Below, piece after piece: positions 60,320 through 64,000 of a stretch of 64,000 bases of DNA (its first letter is position 1; each line of letters begins with the position of its first letter). This stretch comes from an uncultured Tateyamaria sp. Lineage in GTDB: Bacteria; Pseudomonadota; Alphaproteobacteria; Rhodobacterales; Rhodobacteraceae. A program made the position numbers and the translations under genes. The notes beneath the pieces are model-generated. The model was given only the letters and a program-made list of their open reading frames with translations, made no database searches and was not told where the DNA came from. Where the stretch lies: the NCBI GenBank assembly GCA_947501275.1, contig CANMVD010000001.1, positions 248,001 through 312,000 of the forward strand. Reading direction: 5' to 3'.

Positions 60320-62284
60320 ATGAGCCGATTTGCCTGCGCCCTCGCCTTCGTTTTTGTGACCTGTGTGGCCGCTTGGGCAGAACGGCCGCGCCCCCTGGGT
60401 TGGGCGATCGAGGCGCTGCGCAACGGCAATTGGGATGTTGCGGCCACCTTGGCCGCCCGTGACGGAGAGGTCGCGGCAGATATCATCGAATGGCAAAGAC
60501 TGCGCGCAGGGCGCGGGAGCTACGACGCTATCACCGCCTTTCTCGAACGCCGCCCCGATTGGCCGGGTGAGGCGTTTTTGCGCCGCGAATCCGAACCGGC
60601 CGTGGCTGCCGCGGGCAGCGATGCAGTGCTCGCATTTTTTGCGGATCAAGTGCCTCAGACACCTCTGGGCGCGTTGGAGTACGGCACTGCCCGGATCGCA
60701 GCAGGCAATGTGGAGGACGGCCAGGCAACCATTGTGTCGGCATGGCGCACCATGCCCATGCCTGGCACATTGCAAGCACTCTACCTGTCGGCACACGCGG
60801 ATCTGATTGCACCTCACCACGCCGCGCGCATCGATGCGATGTTGTGGACCGGCAATCGCGAAAGTGCGCGGCGGATGCTCGATCTGGTCGGCGAAGACCA
60901 AGCGGCCCTGGCCCGCGCACGCCTTGCGCTTCAAGCGCGCTCGGACACAGTGGACGCCTTGATCACGGCGCTGCCCGCTGCATTGCAGACAGACGCGGGC
61001 CTTGCCCACGACCGTTTTGAGTGGCGGGTGCGCAAAGGCCGTTGGGCCGATGCCAAGGCTTTGCTGCGCGAACGCTCGACAAGTGCAGACAAACTGGGGC
61101 GCCCGGATGCATGGGCCAATCGTCGCCGCGCGCTGGCGCGGGATGAAATGCGTGACGGTGACGCCGCGCTCTCCTACCAGATGGCCGCGCGCCATCATCT
61201 GAGCGAGGGGTCCGCCTACGCGGATCTGGAGTGGCTGGCTGGCTTTATCGCGTTGCGCAAACTGGATGATCCACAGACGGCACTCGGGCACTTTCAAAAC
61301 CACCGCAACGCCATTCGCTCCCCCATCTCGCGGGGCCGCGCCGGGTACTGGATCGGGCGTGCGCATGAGGCCATGGGAAATGACAGCGCCGCCGAAGCCT
61401 ATGCGGACGGGGCCAACTACCAGACATCGTTCTATGGGCTGCTGTCCGCTGAACGCGGCGGGTTACCTGTCGACCCCGATCTGGATGGGTCCGAAACCTT
61501 CCCGGACTGGCGCAACGCGGACATTGCGCGCCGTGACCTGTTCGAGGCTGGATTGCTGCTACAAGCCTCCGGCGAATTGGATCTGGCCGAGCGTTTCTGG
61601 ACCCATCTGGCCGAAGATCTGGACCGCACAGAGGCGGGCCAGCTCGGTCAGGCGGCGATGGATGCAGAACAACCGCACCTGAGCGTCATGATCGGCAAGC
61701 GGGTTGCGCGGCGCGGCATCACGCTGCACGCGCCGTACTATCCCCTGCACCCGCTGGCAAAGGCGGAATTGCCCATGGCCGCCGAAATGAACCTCGCCAT
61801 TGCGCGGCGCGAAAGCGAGTTTGACCCAAAAGTCCAAAGCGGCGTGGGCGCGCGGGGCCTCATGCAAATCATGCCGGCCACTGCCCGCGAAGTTGCGGCC
61901 AGCCTTGATCTCAGCGCCGAGCACACCACAGACCGCCTGACCGCTGATCCGGTTTATAACGCGGAACTCGGCGCGACCTTCCTGAGCCAGCTTGCCGGGC
62001 GCTTTGACGGCAATGTCGTGATGATGTCCGCCGCCTATAACGCGGGGCCCAGCCGCCCCCTGCGCTGGATGGATCTATACGGTGATCCGCGCACCAAGGA
62101 CGCAGATGCCATGATCGACTGGATCGAACACATCCCTTTTCGCGAAACCCGCAATTACGTGATGCGCGTGACCGAAAGCCTGCCAATCTATCGTGCGCGG
62201 TTGGGGCGCGATGCATTGCCGATTCCGTTCACAGAAGAGCTGCGCGGCTCAACCCTGTTGCCGTTCGCGCCACAAGGTGAATAA
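60320..62284 (+). CDS. slt: Slt70-like soluble lytic murein transglycosylase
   Basis: This 654-residue protein has a signal peptide (FACALAFVFVTCVAAWAE), a long alpha-superhelical U/L domain (about 25-470) and a C-terminal SLT domain with NLAIARRESEFDPKVQSGVG containing the catalytic Glu, ARGLMQIMPATAREVA and MMSAAYNAGPSRPLRWM. It cleaves peptidoglycan glycans. The ATG at 60320 is chosen for the signal peptide. Its 3' end overlaps the convergent transporter by 36 bases. Confidence 0.92.
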   Translation: MSRFACALAFVFVTCVAAWAERPRPLGWAIEALRNGNWDVAATLAARDGEVAADIIEWQRLRAGRGSYDAITAFLERRPDWPGEAFLRRESEPAVAAAGSDAVLAFFADQVPQTPLGALEYGTARIAAGNVEDGQATIVSAWRTMPMPGTLQALYLSAHADLIAPHHAARIDAMLWTGNRESARRMLDLVGEDQAALARARLALQARSDTVDALITALPAALQTDAGLAHDRFEWRVRKGRWADAKALLRERSTSADKLGRPDAWANRRRALARDEMRDGDAALSYQMAARHHLSEGSAYADLEWLAGFIALRKLDDPQTALGHFQNHRNAIRSPISRGRAGYWIGRAHEAMGNDSAAEAYADGANYQTSFYGLLSAERGGLPVDPDLDGSETFPDWRNADIARRDLFEAGLLLQASGELDLAERFWTHLAEDLDRTEAGQLGQAAMDAEQPHLSVMIGKRVARRGITLHAPYYPLHPLAKAELPMAAEMNLAIARRESEFDPKVQSGVGARGLMQIMPATAREVAASLDLSAEHTTDRLTADPVYNAELGATFLSQLAGRFDGNVVMMSAAYNAGPSRPLRWMDLYGDPRTKDADAMIDWIEHIPFRETRNYVMRVTESLPIYRARLGRDALPIPFTEELRGSTLLPFAPQGE

Positions 62285-63118
62285 GCCCGCCGCCACGATA
62301 ATCGCGGCGCCAATGGCCACATTCCAGTGCAGCGCCTCGCCAAACAGCGCTATCCCGACTGCTGCGGCGAAAACCATCTGCAAGTAGGCAAAGGGTTGGA
62401 CCGCGCTGGCTTCTGCCACTTCGTAGCACCGGATCAGCAGCCAGTGCCCTGTGGCCCCCGTCAGGCACAGCGTGCCCATCCACACCCAGTCCGGGGCTGA
62501 CATCGGTTCCCAGAACCACACACCGACACATGTCATGGCTGCCGCACCCATCGTGCCTGTCCAGAAAAAGCTGGTGGCGGTACTGTCCGTGCGCGCAACA
62601 AAGCGCGTCAGCAAACCGTACATGGCAAACATGATAGCCGAGACGACCGGTATAATTGCGGCAGGATCAAAAACGCCGAGCCCCGGTCGCAGGATAAACA
62701 GAACCCCGACAAAACCGGCCCCAATGGCCATCCAACGCCGCCACCCCACGCTTTCGCCCAAAACCGGGCCAGACAGTGCGGCAACCAAAAGGGGATAGGC
62801 TGCGAAAACGGCGTGGCTTTCGACCAGCCCAAGAACGGTAAAGGCGGTGACCATCACGCAAATCTCGGCAGCGAGCAACAGGCCGCGCAAACCTTGTATC
62901 ACCGGACGCGTTGTCTGGGCGGCCTGCATCATGCCGCCCGCCTTGCGTGCGGCAATTGCGATGACAAAGGCTGCGAAGAACCAATAGCGGATCATCACAA
63001 CCATAAAGACGTTGTATTCCCCTGCCAGATGCCGCGAAATGCCATCCTGCGCGGCAAACACCACGGACACGGCAACCATCAGCGCAATGCCAAGGCGCGT
63101 GTTGTTGCCAGCGCTCAT
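62249..63118 (-). CDS. DMT (EamA) family transporter
   Basis: This 289-residue protein has ten predicted helices in two EamA repeats. LMVAVSVVFAAQDGISRHLA begins it, FTVLGLVESHAVFAAYPLLV and the second repeat's VQPFAYLQMVFAAAVGIALFG are typical. Substrate is unknown (metabolite export is common). Its start overlaps the mnmD stop (ATGA), so both are in one operon, and its last 36 bases overlap slt on the other strand. Confidence 0.9.
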   Translation of the reverse strand: MSAGNNTRLGIALMVAVSVVFAAQDGISRHLAGEYNVFMVVMIRYWFFAAFVIAIAARKAGGMMQAAQTTRPVIQGLRGLLLAAEICVMVTAFTVLGLVESHAVFAAYPLLVAALSGPVLGESVGWRRWMAIGAGFVGVLFILRPGLGVFDPAAIIPVVSAIMFAMYGLLTRFVARTDSTATSFFWTGTMGAAAMTCVGVWFWEPMSAPDWVWMGTLCLTGATGHWLLIRCYEVAEASAVQPFAYLQMVFAAAVGIALFGEALHWNVAIGAAIIVAAGLFTLWRERQQG

Positions 63119-63786
63119 GGCATGACGGCCCGCGTCATATGGCGCTTGCGGCCAAATCCGGGCACGCGGGTCACGTCAAAACCTGCATCCTCAAGCCCGC
63201 GGCGCACGAACCCCGCAGCCGTATAGGTGGCCGCAGTGCCACCCTTAGCCGTATGGCGCGCCACTTCGCCCATCAGGGCAGGTTCCCACAATTCCGGGTT
63301 CTTGGCCGGGGAAAAGCCATCCAGAAACCACGCATCCGCGCACCCGTCCCACGCCGGCAAAGCCATGCGCGCATCTCCGTGGATCACGCTGAGTGTCACA
63401 TCGCCCAAATCAAAAACCGACCCCTCGCCACCAACGGCAGCTACAAGCTCCGCAGCGAGGTCACTTACCTCGGGGAACGCCGCGAGAGCCTGTGCCATTT
63501 CTCGGGCATCCATCGGAAACGCTTCGAAACTCGTGAAATGCAGGCGGCCATTCGTTTTCGCTTCGCGCCACGCATACCATGTCGCGAGGAAATTCAGCCC
63601 TGTGCCAAATCCAAGTTCCGCCACATGAAACCCATCGCGAAACCGTGCAGGCAGATCATTGGCGTCCAGAAACACGTGACGCGTCTCAGCCAGCCCATCA
63701 TCAAGGCTGAAATACGGATCATCAAACCGCGATGACACAGGCACTTGGCCGTCGCGCCATTCCAACTCTGCCTTCTGGTCCTGCAT
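63115..63786 (-). CDS. mnmD: tRNA 5-methylaminomethyl-2-thiouridine methyltransferase MnmD
   Basis: This 223-residue protein is a MnmC-type methyltransferase domain (DUF752). LEWRDGQVPVSSRFDDPYFS is the family start, the SAM motif is VAELGFGTGLNFLATW, and DAWFLDGFSPAKNPELW is the catalytic loop. It methylates nm5s2U34 in tRNA wobble positions. In many bacteria it is fused to an FAD oxidoreductase as MnmC; here the domain is separate. The ATG at 63786 is chosen. Confidence 0.92.
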   Translation of the reverse strand: MQDQKAELEWRDGQVPVSSRFDDPYFSLDDGLAETRHVFLDANDLPARFRDGFHVAELGFGTGLNFLATWYAWREAKTNGRLHFTSFEAFPMDAREMAQALAAFPEVSDLAAELVAAVGGEGSVFDLGDVTLSVIHGDARMALPAWDGCADAWFLDGFSPAKNPELWEPALMGEVARHTAKGGTAATYTAAGFVRRGLEDAGFDVTRVPGFGRKRHMTRAVMP

Positions 63787-63849
63787 CGTTTGGCCTTGTA
63801 TGAAACGCCTGTATGAAACTCGTGGCATCCTTGGACAAAGGCGAAGGCA

Positions 63850-64000
63850 TTGGCAACGGCTGAGATCACGGTACGGGGCGCGGGCATCTTTGGCCTGTCG
63901 ATTGCATGGACGCTGGTACAACGCGGGGCAAGTGTACAGGTCGTGGATCCGAACGGAGCCGCAGCAGGGGCCAGCGGCGGAATTGTGGGGGCCCTGGCAC
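63850..64000 (+). CDS. FAD-dependent oxidoreductase, 5' part only (possible split MnmC oxidase domain)
   Basis: The frame opens at TTG 63850 (an in-frame TGA lies at 63814) and reads ITVRGAGIFGLSIAWTLVQR, the FAD-binding GxGxxG of DAO-family proteins, then GAAAGASGGIVGALA. It runs off the window. Divergent from mnmD, it may provide the MnmC oxidase activity; glycine-oxidase-like (ThiO/DadA) enzymes are the alternative. Confidence 0.75.
   Translation, partial: MATAEITVRGAGIFGLSIAWTLVQRGASVQVVDPNGAAAGASGGIVGALA

Overview
The window reads as chromosomal DNA of a marine alphaproteobacterium of the Rhodobacterales/Roseobacter group. The pointers are the ybaB-recR pair, a TrcR (DUF1013) regulator, COQ9, a TIGR02300 acidic protein, an L-malyl-CoA lyase of the ethylmalonyl-CoA type, a MocR-type TauR, the xsc-pta-soe sulfonate genes and a characteristic GC-rich dispersed intergenic repeat. 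Coding density is high on both strands. I see no rRNA, CRISPR array, intact insertion sequence or prophage.

0-31 kb is mostly housekeeping: ybaB/recR, threonine aldolase, trcR, a secreted RNase T2, a quinone oxidoreductase, coq9, an RTX-tailed CAP protein, rpsU, mscL, a GST, a GMC oxidoreductase, pheT, pyk, rpmI-rplT, pheS, an SPFH/NfeD pair, a D-glutamate/D-amino-acid group (dat-dgcA-dgcN), malyl-CoA lyase and accA. pheS and pheT are split and lie on opposite strands. pheS is preceded by a structured leader that includes a Phe-Phe-containing reading frame.

31-38 kb is regulatory and accessory: a PAS histidine kinase, GntR, a YgjP-like metalloprotease, TIGR02300, tRNA-Ala(GGC) followed by a 64-bp direct repeat of its own 3' end, then LysR/NTF2-like/DJ-1-like genes.

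37-59 kb is a sulfonate region. A left module (IclR, cupin, FAD amine oxidase-like protein, a second taurine-type binding protein, a membrane fatty-acid hydroxylase) is uncharacterised and is the best candidate for an undescribed system. The right module is a near-complete taurine dissimilation route: TauABC import, Tpa (taurine to sulfoacetaldehyde), TauR, Xsc (sulfoacetaldehyde plus phosphate to acetyl phosphate plus sulfite), Pta and AckA (acetyl phosphate to acetyl-CoA, or to acetate plus ATP) and SoeABC (sulfite to sulfate, electrons to quinone). pta, ackA, soeA, a small membrane ORF, soeB and soeC are chained by overlapping stop/start codons. TauC carries an unusual extracytoplasmic insertion.

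59-64 kb returns to housekeeping: dapA, a Slt70-like transglycosylase, a DMT exporter, mnmD and the start of an FAD oxidoreductase that may be the split partner of MnmD.

All functional calls rest on reading the translated sequences and motifs; no database search was run.
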